This document shows, piece by piece, positions 1-6,315 of a stretch of DNA of 8,339 nucleotides; within the stretch, counting starts at the first letter, position 1, and the number at the start of each line of letters is the position of its first letter. The position numbers and the translations under genes were made by a program. The notes beneath the pieces are model-generated. The model saw nothing but the letters and a program-made list of their open reading frames with translations, had not been told where the DNA came from and ran no database searches. The stretch is from an uncultured Clostridia bacterium (lineage in GTDB: Bacteria; Bacillota; Clostridia; Monoglobales; Firm-18), in NCBI GenBank assembly GCA_937914775.1, contig CALDNB010000024.1, positions 1 to 8,339 on the forward strand, read 5' to 3'.

Positions 1-439
1 AGGCGTAAATGTTGGCTTCGTAACTCTTCACGTAGGTCTTGGAACATTCAGACCTGTTAAAGAAGATGTTGTTGAAAATCACAAAATGCACAGTGAGTTT
101 TATGAACTGTCTCAGGAAACTGCAGACCTCATTAACAATACCAAAAAAAGCGGAAATAAAGTTGTTGCGGTGGGCACCACCACTTGCAGAACTTTGGAAA
201 CTGTTGCACAAAAAGGCGAACTTAAAGCAAGTACGGGCTGGACTGATATTTTCATTTATCCACCTTATGATTTCAAAGTCATTGACAGACTGATTACCAA
301 TTTCCATCTGCCTCAGTCAACGTTACTTATGCTTATAAGTGCTTTTGCGGGTAAGGAAAATGTGTTTAATGCTTATGAAGAAGCAATAAAAGAAAAATAC
401 CGTTTCTTCAGTTTTGGCGACGCGATGTTTATTATGTAA
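1..439 (+). CDS. queA: S-adenosylmethionine:tRNA ribosyltransferase-isomerase, C-terminal part (5' end outside window)
   Basis: QueA transfers and isomerises the ribosyl moiety of S-adenosylmethionine onto preQ1 in tRNA to give epoxyqueuosine, in the cytoplasm. The reading frame is open from base 2 and ends at the TAA at 437-439, leaving about 145 C-terminal residues. Family signatures seen are TLHVGLGTFRPV near the left edge, HKMHSEFYELS, AVGTTTCRTLE, the NFHLPQSTLLML segment, and the typical ending RFFSFGDAMFIM. The start and N-terminal domain lie beyond the left edge, so completeness cannot be judged; the visible part has no break. The tgt gene follows after 11 bases and its ribosome binding site overlaps this stop codon, so the two are almost certainly one transcript acting in one pathway. 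The ATG at 86 is an internal methionine (HKMHSE), not the start. Confidence 0.96.
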   Translation, partial: GVNVGFVTLHVGLGTFRPVKEDVVENHKMHSEFYELSQETADLINNTKKSGNKVVAVGTTTCRTLETVAQKGELKASTGWTDIFIYPPYDFKVIDRLITNFHLPQSTLLMLISAFAGKENVFNAYEEAIKEKYRFFSFGDAMFIM

Positions 440-450
440 AGGAGCAAATT

Positions 451-1581
451 ATGTTCAAGTTACACACAAAAGAGAATAATGCAAGACGCGGAGAATTCGT
501 TACGCCTCACGGTACTGTCCAGACTCCTGTTTTTATGAATGTAGGAACTGTGGGTGCAATAAAAGGTGCGGTTTCTTCACTTGACCTTAATGGTTTAAAG
601 TGTCAGGTGGAATTATGTAACACTTATCACTTACATTTACGCCCCGGTGACAAAACCGTTAAGGAATTAGGGGGACTTCACAAGTTTATGAACTGGCAAA
701 AACCCATACTTACCGACAGCGGCGGTTTTCAGGTGTTTTCCCTTTCAAACTTAAGAAAAATAAAAGAAGAGGGAGTATATTTTGCATCTCATATTGACGG
801 GCACAAGATATTTATGGGGCCAGAAGAAAGTATGCAGATTCAGAGTAATCTTGCCTCAACTATTGCTATGGCTTTTGACGAATGTGTTGAAAACCCGTCG
901 CCTTATGACTATGTCTCCGCATCTGCAAACAGAACAGTAAGATGGCTTGAAAGATGTATAAAAGAAATGAAACGGCTTAATTCTCTTGAGGATACCATTA
1001 ACAAACAGCAAATGCTTTTTGGTATAAATCAGGGCGGAACATACAAGGATTTAAGAGTAGATAATATGAAAAAAATCGCAGACCTTGACTGTAACGGCTT
1101 TGCAATCGGCGGTCTTGCGGTGGGAGAGACAACAGAGGTAATGTACGACATTATTGAAACTGTTGAACCATATATGCCAAAAGATAAACCACGATATTTA
1201 ATGGGCGTGGGCACTCCTGCAAATATTTTGGAGGCAGTTGACAGAGGAGTTGATTTCTTCGACTGCGTTATGCCAAGCAGAAACGCAAGACACGGATGTC
1301 TTTTTACTTCAAAAGGTATAATAAATATAAACAACAGCAAGTACGAAAAGGACGACAGCTCAATAGACGAAAATTGCGACTGCCCTACCTGCCGTAATCA
1401 TTCGAAAGCATATTTAAGACATTTGTTAAAAGCAAACGAAATGCTTGGTATGCGTCTTGCGGTTATGCATAATCTCTATTTCTACAACAATATGATGGAA
1501 GAAATAAGAAATGCGCTTGATAACGGCAACTTTGCATCGTATAAAAAGGAAAAACTGGAAACAGTAAGTACAAGAATATAA
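451..1581 (+). CDS. tgt: queuine/preQ1 tRNA-guanine transglycosylase
   Basis: Bacterial Tgt swaps guanine at position 34 of GUN-anticodon tRNAs for preQ1, the step before QueA. The 376-residue length is normal for the family. Visible landmarks are the substrate-pocket motif TDSGGFQVFSLS with Asp89, the MAFDEC segment at 140-145, GINQGG at 191-196, GGLAVGE at 220-226, and DFFDCVMPSRNARHG with the expected nucleophile Asp271. The zinc site is complete: Cys309, Cys311, Cys314 and His340. The start at 451 is supported by GGAG at 441-444, six bases upstream, overlapping the queA stop. The order queA-tgt is classic. yajC, which often follows tgt, is not present; a terminator follows directly. Motif and length agreement leave little doubt about function. 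Confidence 0.98.
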   Translation: MFKLHTKENNARRGEFVTPHGTVQTPVFMNVGTVGAIKGAVSSLDLNGLKCQVELCNTYHLHLRPGDKTVKELGGLHKFMNWQKPILTDSGGFQVFSLSNLRKIKEEGVYFASHIDGHKIFMGPEESMQIQSNLASTIAMAFDECVENPSPYDYVSASANRTVRWLERCIKEMKRLNSLEDTINKQQMLFGINQGGTYKDLRVDNMKKIADLDCNGFAIGGLAVGETTEVMYDIIETVEPYMPKDKPRYLMGVGTPANILEAVDRGVDFFDCVMPSRNARHGCLFTSKGIININNSKYEKDDSSIDENCDCPTCRNHSKAYLRHLLKANEMLGMRLAVMHNLYFYNNMMEEIRNALDNGNFASYKKEKLETVSTRI

Positions 1582-1582
1582 G

Positions 1583-1616
1583 AAAAAACCTCTCGGAAAC
1601 GAGAGGTTTATTTTTT
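1583..1616. terminator. bidirectional intrinsic terminator between tgt and the radical SAM gene
   Basis: A perfect 10-bp stem (1586-1595 pairing with 1600-1609) closes on a GAAA loop. It is followed on the plus strand by a T run at 1611-1616 and preceded by an A run at 1583-1588, which becomes a U run for minus-strand transcription. It starts two bases after the tgt stop and lies just beyond the stop of the convergent minus-strand gene. It should therefore terminate both converging transcripts; the T run overlaps that minus-strand stop codon by two bases. Confidence 0.92.
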
Positions 1617-2493
1617 ATATTCCTGTTAAATCAAATGGTGGTGTATATATTTCTTTTGCACTTTGTTTGTCCTGCATATAACAGTCTGTAAAACCCAAAG
1701 TAAGGGCTTCGTCAATAACTCTGTTGTATTCAAGACTTGTGATTTTTCTGTTTAATTCCTTAAAAGGGAGGTCCTTATAAGGTGTATATTGGCTCATAAT
1801 ACTTAATATGAATTTGTCTGTGCCGTAACGCTGTTTTAAAAATCTTAACAAATTTATACTGTCGTCCTTGTGGCTCGGCAAAACCATGTGCCGTACAATT
1901 ACCCCTGATTTTAAAAGTCCGTTTTCATCTTTTACAGGCTTTGGCTTTTGAGTAAGCATTTCGTCAAGGGCGGAAATTGCAGTTTCAAAATAATCTTTTG
2001 CCTTACTGTATTTCTCTGCCAGTAAATTATCGTAATACTTAATATCTGTTAAATAAACGTCAATATAATTTTTGGCATACTTTAACGAGGATACCTTTTC
2101 ATACCCTCCGCAGTTATAAACAACAGGGATATGCAGTTTTTCTTTTACAAGTTCTAACGCTTTTGTTATCTGCAAAAGATAGTGGGAGGGAGTAACAAGG
2201 TTAATATTATGTGCCTTGTTTTCCTGCAGATTAATAAATATATCTGCCAGTTCTTTTACGGTGATTTCTTTGCCGAAAAGGTTATGGCTTATTTTTTCGT
2301 TCTGGCAGTAGCAACATCTTAGATTGCATCCTGAAAAGAACACTGTTCCGCTTCCTTTTGTACCGCTTATACAGGGCTCCTCCCAAAAGTGAAGAGCCGC
2401 TCTTGCAACTTTAACTGTGTTTGTTGCTTTGCAAAACCCTGTGGTACTGTCTCTGTCAATATTGCAGTTTCTCGGGCATATATTACAGTTCAT
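1615..2493 (-). CDS. PflA-like radical SAM protein (COG1313/PflX-type)
   Basis: This is a 292-residue radical SAM enzyme. The SAM-binding 4Fe-4S motif CxxxCxxC is Cys56, Cys60 and Cys63 within SGCNLRCCYCQN. An N-terminal group of cysteines (Cys3, Cys6, Cys10, Cys21, in CNICPRNC and GFC) could hold a second metal site. Further family-like stretches are WEEPCISG at 37-44, NINLVTPSHY at 96-105, VVYNCGGYE at 124-132 and YLTDIKYYD at 147-155. It resembles proteins annotated as pyruvate formate-lyase activating enzyme-like, but no glycyl-radical enzyme gene is next to it, so the substrate is unknown. The ATG at 2493 is chosen because the N-terminal cysteine motif begins at residue 3. That start lies one base after the stop of the upstream SLH gene and has no visible Shine-Dalgarno, which suggests translational coupling. 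The stop abuts a strong terminator. Confidence 0.9.
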   Translation of the reverse strand: MNCNICPRNCNIDRDSTTGFCKATNTVKVARAALHFWEEPCISGTKGSGTVFFSGCNLRCCYCQNEKISHNLFGKEITVKELADIFINLQENKAHNINLVTPSHYLLQITKALELVKEKLHIPVVYNCGGYEKVSSLKYAKNYIDVYLTDIKYYDNLLAEKYSKAKDYFETAISALDEMLTQKPKPVKDENGLLKSGVIVRHMVLPSHKDDSINLLRFLKQRYGTDKFILSIMSQYTPYKDLPFKELNRKITSLEYNRVIDEALTLGFTDCYMQDKQSAKEIYTPPFDLTGI

Positions 2494-2494
2494 A

Positions 2495-3694
2495 TTATTT
2501 GATTACATAAATAGTCATTTCTGTTAATTTTCCGTCTATTTCACGGGCTACAACAAAGGCGGTTGTAACCTGTTCTGAGCCAAGGTAAATGTTTCCGTCT
2601 TCAAATTCCAATGCTTCTTTGTCGTCTATATATAAGTTGTTTCTTTCATTTGCCCCTGTGTAGTAGAAATATGTTTCTGCATCTGCTTTTGCAACGAAAT
2701 CAAGACCGAAAGAGCCAACTGATTTAGCATTGTCTTTTAATGAAACTGTATTTCTTTCTATGGTTTCAATTTCGCCATAGTAGTATTTTGATTTGTTGCT
2801 TGTAGTGTTAACCTCTGTCATATAGTCTGTACCGAAATTAACTGTGCTTCCGTCACAGGTTGCAAGGATTCTTACAGATTTAACAAAGTTTTTGCTGTTA
2901 AAAACAGGGATTATTGTGTCACCTCTTTTTATGTCTGTATCAAAACTTTCTGTTGAAAGGAATGTTACGTCTTTTTCAGTTTTAATTCCGTTAATCTGTT
3001 TTACTTCGTTTCCGTTATCGTTAACTGTAAGTGATACTGATGATACGGGAATAAAGTTGCTTACCGTTACTTTTTCTTCTTCAACATCGGGAACTTCAGG
3101 CTCAACTTTTTCTTCTTCAACAACTGTTTCATAAGATACTTTTAGAAGTTTTGCAAATTCTGCTCTTGTAAGAGGAATGTCAGGTCTTATTGTGCCGTCT
3201 TCATAACCTATTGCAATATCCTTTTCTTTTGCAAATGCGATTGCAGTTTTTGCATAGTCAGCAATTTTATATGCGTCTTTGTATAAATCAACAGCGGTTT
3301 CGTCTGCGGTAACTTCGCCGAATTTTGCTTTTATTATCGCATAGATTGCATCCTGTCTTGTGATTTCTTTATCAGGGTTAAAGGTGTTTCCTGAAACGGG
3401 AGGCATAACGCTGTGACCGTCTTTTATGTATGTATAATGCCAGTCTGTTTCTTTTACATCGTCAAAAGTTTTTTCTTCGCTTGTTACGTTAAATAAAACA
3501 GTAACAGTTTTTAATGCTTCGGCACGGGTAATGAAATCGTCAGGCTTAAATGTACCGTCGGGATAGCCGTTCATTGCTTTAACCTCTTTAGCCCATTTGA
3601 TTTCTTCTGTTGCCCAGTGTCCCTGTGTATCTGCAGCGTATGCAACTGTTAAAAGCATACATACCGCTAAAATAAGTGAAATAATCTTTTTCAT
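2495..3694 (-). CDS. secreted S-layer homology (SLH) domain protein
   Basis: A 399-residue exported protein. Residues 1-20 form a signal peptide (lysines, then a hydrophobic core ending in AYA, with cleavage expected before ADTQ). Three SLH repeats follow at about 23-70, 76-125 and 137-190. The first and third are clear (GYPDGTFKPDDFITRAEA and GYEDGTIRPDIPLTRAEF), while the second is weaker (FNPDKEITRQDA). SLH triplets usually bind pyruvylated secondary wall polymers, so the protein probably sits on the cell surface. A Glu/Val/Pro linker (191-210) contains VEEEKV twice, then comes a roughly 190-residue C-terminal region that looks beta-rich and that I do not recognise. The start at 3694 is preferred over an in-frame ATG 60 bases upstream because it has the AAGGGGG ribosome binding site (3702-3708) and opens directly on the signal peptide. 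The radical SAM gene follows one base later, probably in the same transcript. Confidence 0.92.
   Translation of the reverse strand: MKKIISLILAVCMLLTVAYAADTQGHWATEEIKWAKEVKAMNGYPDGTFKPDDFITRAEALKTVTVLFNVTSEEKTFDDVKETDWHYTYIKDGHSVMPPVSGNTFNPDKEITRQDAIYAIIKAKFGEVTADETAVDLYKDAYKIADYAKTAIAFAKEKDIAIGYEDGTIRPDIPLTRAEFAKLLKVSYETVVEEEKVEPEVPDVEEEKVTVSNFIPVSSVSLTVNDNGNEVKQINGIKTEKDVTFLSTESFDTDIKRGDTIIPVFNSKNFVKSVRILATCDGSTVNFGTDYMTEVNTTSNKSKYYYGEIETIERNTVSLKDNAKSVGSFGLDFVAKADAETYFYYTGANERNNLYIDDKEALEFEDGNIYLGSEQVTTAFVVAREIDGKLTEMTIYVIK
3069..3122 (-). repeat. 18-bp direct repeat in the SLH-protein linker
   Basis: The identical 18-base string ACTTTTTCTTCTTCAACA (plus-strand reading) occurs at 3069-3086 and 3105-3122, exactly 36 bases apart. 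It encodes the repeated VEEEKV of the acidic linker between the SLH domains and the C-terminal region. The 36-base period preserves the frame, which suggests duplication within a flexible spacer whose length may vary between strains. Confidence 0.8.
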
Positions 3695-3715
3695 TTTAAT
3701 TCCCCCTTTTTTATT

Positions 3716-3744
3716 ATAATAACAAAATTCAAGAGAATAATCAA
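3716..3744 (-). promoter_or_regulatory. candidate promoter of the SLH/radical SAM unit
   Basis: On the minus strand, TTGATT (3739-3744) and TATTAT (3716-3721) are separated by 17 bases, matching sigma-A -35 and -10 boxes at 4/6 and 5/6. The start point would fall near 3709, giving a very short leader of about 15 bases that contains the GGGGG ribosome binding site. The call rests only on motif match and position in the 130-base divergent gap (3695-3824). The rest of that gap holds two TGTCG copies ten bases apart (3771-3775, 3781-3785) and the amidase ribosome binding site. Confidence 0.4.
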
Positions 3745-3824
3745 TGGCTGACACAAAAATTTAACAAACTTGTCGCGCACTGTCGTTTTTTCAGTGGTAT
3801 TTTATAGTAAAAGGAGGTGAAAAA

Positions 3825-4526
3825 ATGAAGATTTTAAATATTCCAAACCAGATAATTAAAGGCTCTCTTACTCCCATAAACAAAGGGAAAGTTGACACTA
3901 TTGTTTTGCATCACATGGCTCACAAAACTGCAGGAGTGAAAGATGTTGAAAGGTGGCACATAAATAACGGCTGGACTGCAGGAAACCTAAATGCTAATGG
4001 AATAACAACAGCATTAATAAATCTTTTAAACTCTATAGATTTATCACAGCACAATTATTTTATAACTTTTGACGGCACAATTTATAAAGGCAGAGGGTTA
4101 AATGTGGGAGCAGGTGTGGCAAATCACAACAGCCACATAATAAGCATCGGCTTTCAGGGTGACTATCATTCCGCAAAAGTATCTATGCCTGACAGTCAGT
4201 TTAACAGCGGTGTTGAACTTATTTCCTATTTGCAAAAAATACTGCCCAATGCCAAAAAGGTAGAGGGGCACAAATATTTTGGCGGGTCGGTGTGCCCTGG
4301 AACTTATTTTCCACTTAATGAAATGAAAAAACAAAAAAAGCGAGGAGAAACTATGGAAAAGACATATAATAAGGTTAATGACTGCCCCGACTGGTCACGT
4401 GCAACTGTGCAGAAATTAATGGGCAAAGGCTACTTAAAAGGTGACGAAAAAGGCAATCTTGGTCTTAATGACACAATGATTAAAATTCTTGTTATTAACG
4501 ACAGGGCGGGAATTTACGGAAAATAA
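3825..4526 (+). CDS. amidase_2 / T7-lysozyme-like N-acetylmuramoyl-L-alanine amidase homologue with C-terminal module
   Basis: A 233-residue member of the zinc amidase fold that cleaves the MurNAc-L-alanine bond. The start is backed by AAAGGAGGTGA just upstream. The expected zinc ligands are His29 (in VLHHMAH), His149 and Cys157 (in GHKYFGGSVCPG, with the same eight-residue spacing as T7 lysozyme His122 and Cys130). DVERWHINNGW, YFITFDGTIYKGRG and IISIGFQGDY also match the family. Two oddities appear: roughly 21 extra residues after GWTAG (about 54-75), and His76 where the family has its catalytic Tyr (GYxYF, T7 lysozyme Tyr46). Activity is therefore uncertain. A Lys-rich linker (167-175) leads to a 57-residue module (YNKVNDCPDWSRATVQKLM through INDRAGIYGK) of a kind found at the C-termini of clostridial and phage wall hydrolases. 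There is no signal peptide or membrane segment, as in phage endolysins, but no holin or other phage gene is nearby. It is transcribed divergently from the SLH gene and has no terminator before the ylxM promoter. Confidence 0.85.
   Translation: MKILNIPNQIIKGSLTPINKGKVDTIVLHHMAHKTAGVKDVERWHINNGWTAGNLNANGITTALINLLNSIDLSQHNYFITFDGTIYKGRGLNVGAGVANHNSHIISIGFQGDYHSAKVSMPDSQFNSGVELISYLQKILPNAKKVEGHKYFGGSVCPGTYFPLNEMKKQKKRGETMEKTYNKVNDCPDWSRATVQKLMGKGYLKGDEKGNLGLNDTMIKILVINDRAGIYGK
4342..4355 (+). promoter_or_regulatory. internal ribosome binding site and ATG within the amidase gene
   Basis: GAGGAG (4342-4347) stands five bases before an in-frame ATG (4353-4355, Met177), exactly at the linker-to-module boundary. 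Translation from here would make a separate 57-residue C-terminal module. Some clostridial phage endolysins are known to produce such a second product from an internal start. The site itself is seen in the sequence; its use is inferred. Confidence 0.5.
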
Positions 4527-4536
4527 TAAAAAACTA

Positions 4537-4565
4537 TTGACAAGTGTTCGTTTATTATGTATAAT
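4537..4565 (+). promoter_or_regulatory. sigma-A consensus promoter of the ylxM-ffh operon
   Basis: Perfect TTGACA (4537-4542) and perfect TATAAT (4560-4565) are separated by 17 bases, with TG directly before the -10 box. The start point is expected near 4571-4573, about 35 bases before ylxM. This is the strongest promoter in the window, fitting a highly expressed SRP and ribosomal-protein operon. The -35 box lies only ten bases after the amidase stop. Confidence 0.92.
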
Positions 4566-4566
4566 T

Positions 4567-4586
4567 GTAAAGTACTTTTACTTTAC
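4567..4586 (+). promoter_or_regulatory. perfect inverted repeat at the ylxM operon transcription start (putative operator)
   Basis: GTAAAGTA (4567-4574) and TACTTTAC (4579-4586) form a perfect 8-bp inverted repeat around CTTT, starting two bases after the -10 box and covering the expected transcription start. There is no T run, so it is not a terminator. The position suits a repressor operator or a hairpin at the very 5' end of the mRNA. YlxM, encoded directly downstream and carrying an HTH, is an obvious candidate binder, but that is inference. Confidence 0.55.
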
Positions 4587-4606
4587 AGCGTGTGTGAGGT
4601 GTGCTT

Positions 4607-4954
4607 ATGAGTAAAAATCTTGATATAATAATGCTGTATGATTTTTATCACGATATGTTAACAGATAAGCAGGCGGAAGTTATAGATCTGTACTATAACG
4701 AGGACCTTTCACTTGCAGAAATAAGCGAACACTTGTCTATTACCCGTCAGGGTGTCAGGGATAATATAAAACGTGCCGAAAACATACTTCTGGAACTGGA
4801 AAGCAAAATAGGTGCTTTGTCAAGATACCAGAAGCAACGGAGCGAAGTTTTAAAGGCAAAGGACATTTCGTTGAAACTTCTGGAAAGCACAAAGGGCGAA
4901 GTACATAGCGAAATTAAAAAAATATATACGTTGTTATGCGGAATAGAGGAATAA
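4607..4954 (+). CDS. ylxM: YlxM family HTH protein, SRP-associated
   Basis: A 115-residue member of the YlxM (UPF0122) family, a small helix-turn-helix protein resembling sigma factor region 4. It is almost always encoded directly before ffh in Firmicutes and is thought to be connected with the signal recognition particle. The family core is present: LYDFYHDMLTDKQ at 10-22, DLYYNEDLSLAEISEHLSIT at 27-46 and RQGVRDNIKRAE at 47-58, with the HTH at about 34-56, then a helical C-terminus. ATG 4607 is preferred over GTG 4601 because GAGGTG (4596-4601) sits five bases upstream of it and would overlap the GTG. It is the first gene after a consensus promoter with a palindrome at its start point. The ffh ATG follows its stop after one base. 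Confidence 0.93.
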   Translation: MSKNLDIIMLYDFYHDMLTDKQAEVIDLYYNEDLSLAEISEHLSITRQGVRDNIKRAENILLELESKIGALSRYQKQRSEVLKAKDISLKLLESTKGEVHSEIKKIYTLLCGIEE

Positions 4955-4955
4955 A

Positions 4956-6287
4956 ATGAGCAACTTATCTGAAAAACTGCAAGGTGTTTTTAAAAAGTTA
5001 AGAGGAAAAGGTAAAATATCCGAAGCAGACTTGAAAGAGGGTATGCGAGAGGTAAAACTTGCGCTTTTGGAAGCCGACGTTAATTTTAAAGTGGTAAAGG
5101 AATTTATCGCTTCTGTTACCGAAAGAGCGTCAGGCGCAGAGGTTATGGAATCTCTTACTCCCGGTCAGCAGATAGTTAAAATTGTAAACGAGGAATTAAC
5201 CGCACTTATGGGCGGTGAAAATGCAAAAATCAGTATTTCATCAAAACCGCCGACGGTTATTATGATGACAGGTTTGCAGGGTGCAGGTAAAACCACCACT
5301 GCAGGAAAACTGGGCGGTATGTTTAAAAAGCAGGGAAGACGCCCACTACTTGTTGCCTGTGACGTATACAGACCTGCGGCAATTGACCAGTTATGTGTTG
5401 TAGGTGAAAAACTTGAAATTCCCGTATTTAAAATTCCCGAAAGCAAAAATCCCGTTGATATTTCAAAACAGGCTATAGAACACGCCAAAAAGTACGGTAA
5501 CGATATAGTTATTATCGATACCGCCGGAAGACTTCATATTGACGAAGATTTAATGCAGGAGTTAAAGAACATAAAAAGTTCTATTAACATAAATGAAACA
5601 TTGCTTGTAGTTGATGCTATGACAGGTCAGGACGCATCAAACGTCGCAGGTAGTTTTAATGAACAGTTGGAAATTGACGGCGTAATTCTTACTAAATTAG
5701 ACGGCGATGCCCGAGGCGGTGCGGCGTTATCAGTAAGAAAAATCACAGGTAAACCAATCAAGTTTATAGGCTCAGGTGAAAAACTTGAAGATTTTGAGCC
5801 TTTTTATCCTGACAGAATGGCGTCAAGAATTCTTGGAATGGGCGATGTTTTGTCCTTGATTGAAAAGGCAGAACAGGCTTTTGACGAGAAAAAAGCGTTA
5901 GAACTTGAAGAAAAACTTCGTAAACAGCAGTTTGACCTTGATGATTTTTTAGACCAGATGGAGCAAATGAAAAAAATGGGTCCTTTGGAAAATCTTCTTG
6001 GTATGATACCCGGTGTTGATGCCAAAGCGTTACAGGGTGCAACAGTTGACGAAAAGAAACTTGCTCACATTGAAGCAATCATTAAGAGTATGACAAAAAA
6101 AGAGCGTTCCAATCCTTCAATTATAAATTCCAGCAGAAAAAGAAGAATTGCAGCAGGAAGCGGAACAAACGTTCAGCAGGTTAACGCATTACTTAAACAG
6201 TTTGAGCAGATGCAGAAAATGGTCAAACAGTTTGGTAAAATGAATAAAAAAGGTGCCTTTAGGAAAATGAAATTTCCTTTAGCATAG
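4956..6287 (+). CDS. ffh: signal recognition particle protein Ffh (SRP54)
   Basis: Ffh is the GTPase that binds SRP RNA and hydrophobic signal sequences and docks with FtsY at the membrane. The 443 residues are full length. The N domain (1-95) has the ALLEADVN motif at 37-44. The G domain holds the P-loop GLQGAGKTTTAGKLGG (106-121), DVYRPAAIDQL (136-146), DTAGRLH (188-194), TKLDGDARGGAALS (246-259) and GSGEKLEDFEPF (272-283). The methionine-rich M domain (about 300-443) includes the flexible finger loop near MGPLENLLGMIPGV (341-354) and the RNA-binding segment SSRKRRIAAGSGT (392-404). AGAGGA (4945-4950), inside the end of ylxM, is the ribosome binding site. No SRP RNA gene is visible in this window. 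Confidence 0.98.
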   Translation: MSNLSEKLQGVFKKLRGKGKISEADLKEGMREVKLALLEADVNFKVVKEFIASVTERASGAEVMESLTPGQQIVKIVNEELTALMGGENAKISISSKPPTVIMMTGLQGAGKTTTAGKLGGMFKKQGRRPLLVACDVYRPAAIDQLCVVGEKLEIPVFKIPESKNPVDISKQAIEHAKKYGNDIVIIDTAGRLHIDEDLMQELKNIKSSININETLLVVDAMTGQDASNVAGSFNEQLEIDGVILTKLDGDARGGAALSVRKITGKPIKFIGSGEKLEDFEPFYPDRMASRILGMGDVLSLIEKAEQAFDEKKALELEEKLRKQQFDLDDFLDQMEQMKKMGPLENLLGMIPGVDAKALQGATVDEKKLAHIEAIIKSMTKKERSNPSIINSSRKRRIAAGSGTNVQQVNALLKQFEQMQKMVKQFGKMNKKGAFRKMKFPLA

Positions 6288-6315
6288 ATTAATTAATTTC
6301 GGAGGTGAATTTAAA

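Noticed and set aside
39..293. Plus-strand open frame of 84 codons inside queA
   Set aside because: It is out of frame with the clear queA reading frame and has no recognisable features.
1029..1340. Open frame antisense to tgt
   Set aside because: Lies wholly within a confidently assigned gene, has no recognisable protein features, and is explained by tgt codon composition.
3713..3718. Perfect TATAAT on the minus strand as the SLH gene -10 box
   Set aside because: The nearest TTGA-type -35 is 20 bases away, and the start point would fall inside the ribosome binding site; TATTAT three bases upstream gives a 17-base spacer.
3695..3754. Upstream in-frame ATG at 3754 extending the SLH protein by 20 residues
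   Set aside because: It would bury the signal peptide, has no ribosome binding site, and lies upstream of the candidate promoter; ATG 3694 has AAGGGGG and begins the signal peptide.
3780..3808. CTGTCG/TATAGT with a 17-base spacer as the amidase promoter
   Set aside because: The -35 match is only 3/6, and the start point would fall within the AAAGGAGG ribosome binding site; too weak to list.
4601..4606. GTG at 4601 as the ylxM start
   Set aside because: It overlaps the GAGGTG ribosome binding site, which is correctly spaced for ATG 4607.
5165..6078. Several open frames antisense to ffh
   Set aside because: All sit inside ffh, overlap each other in different frames, and show no family motifs.
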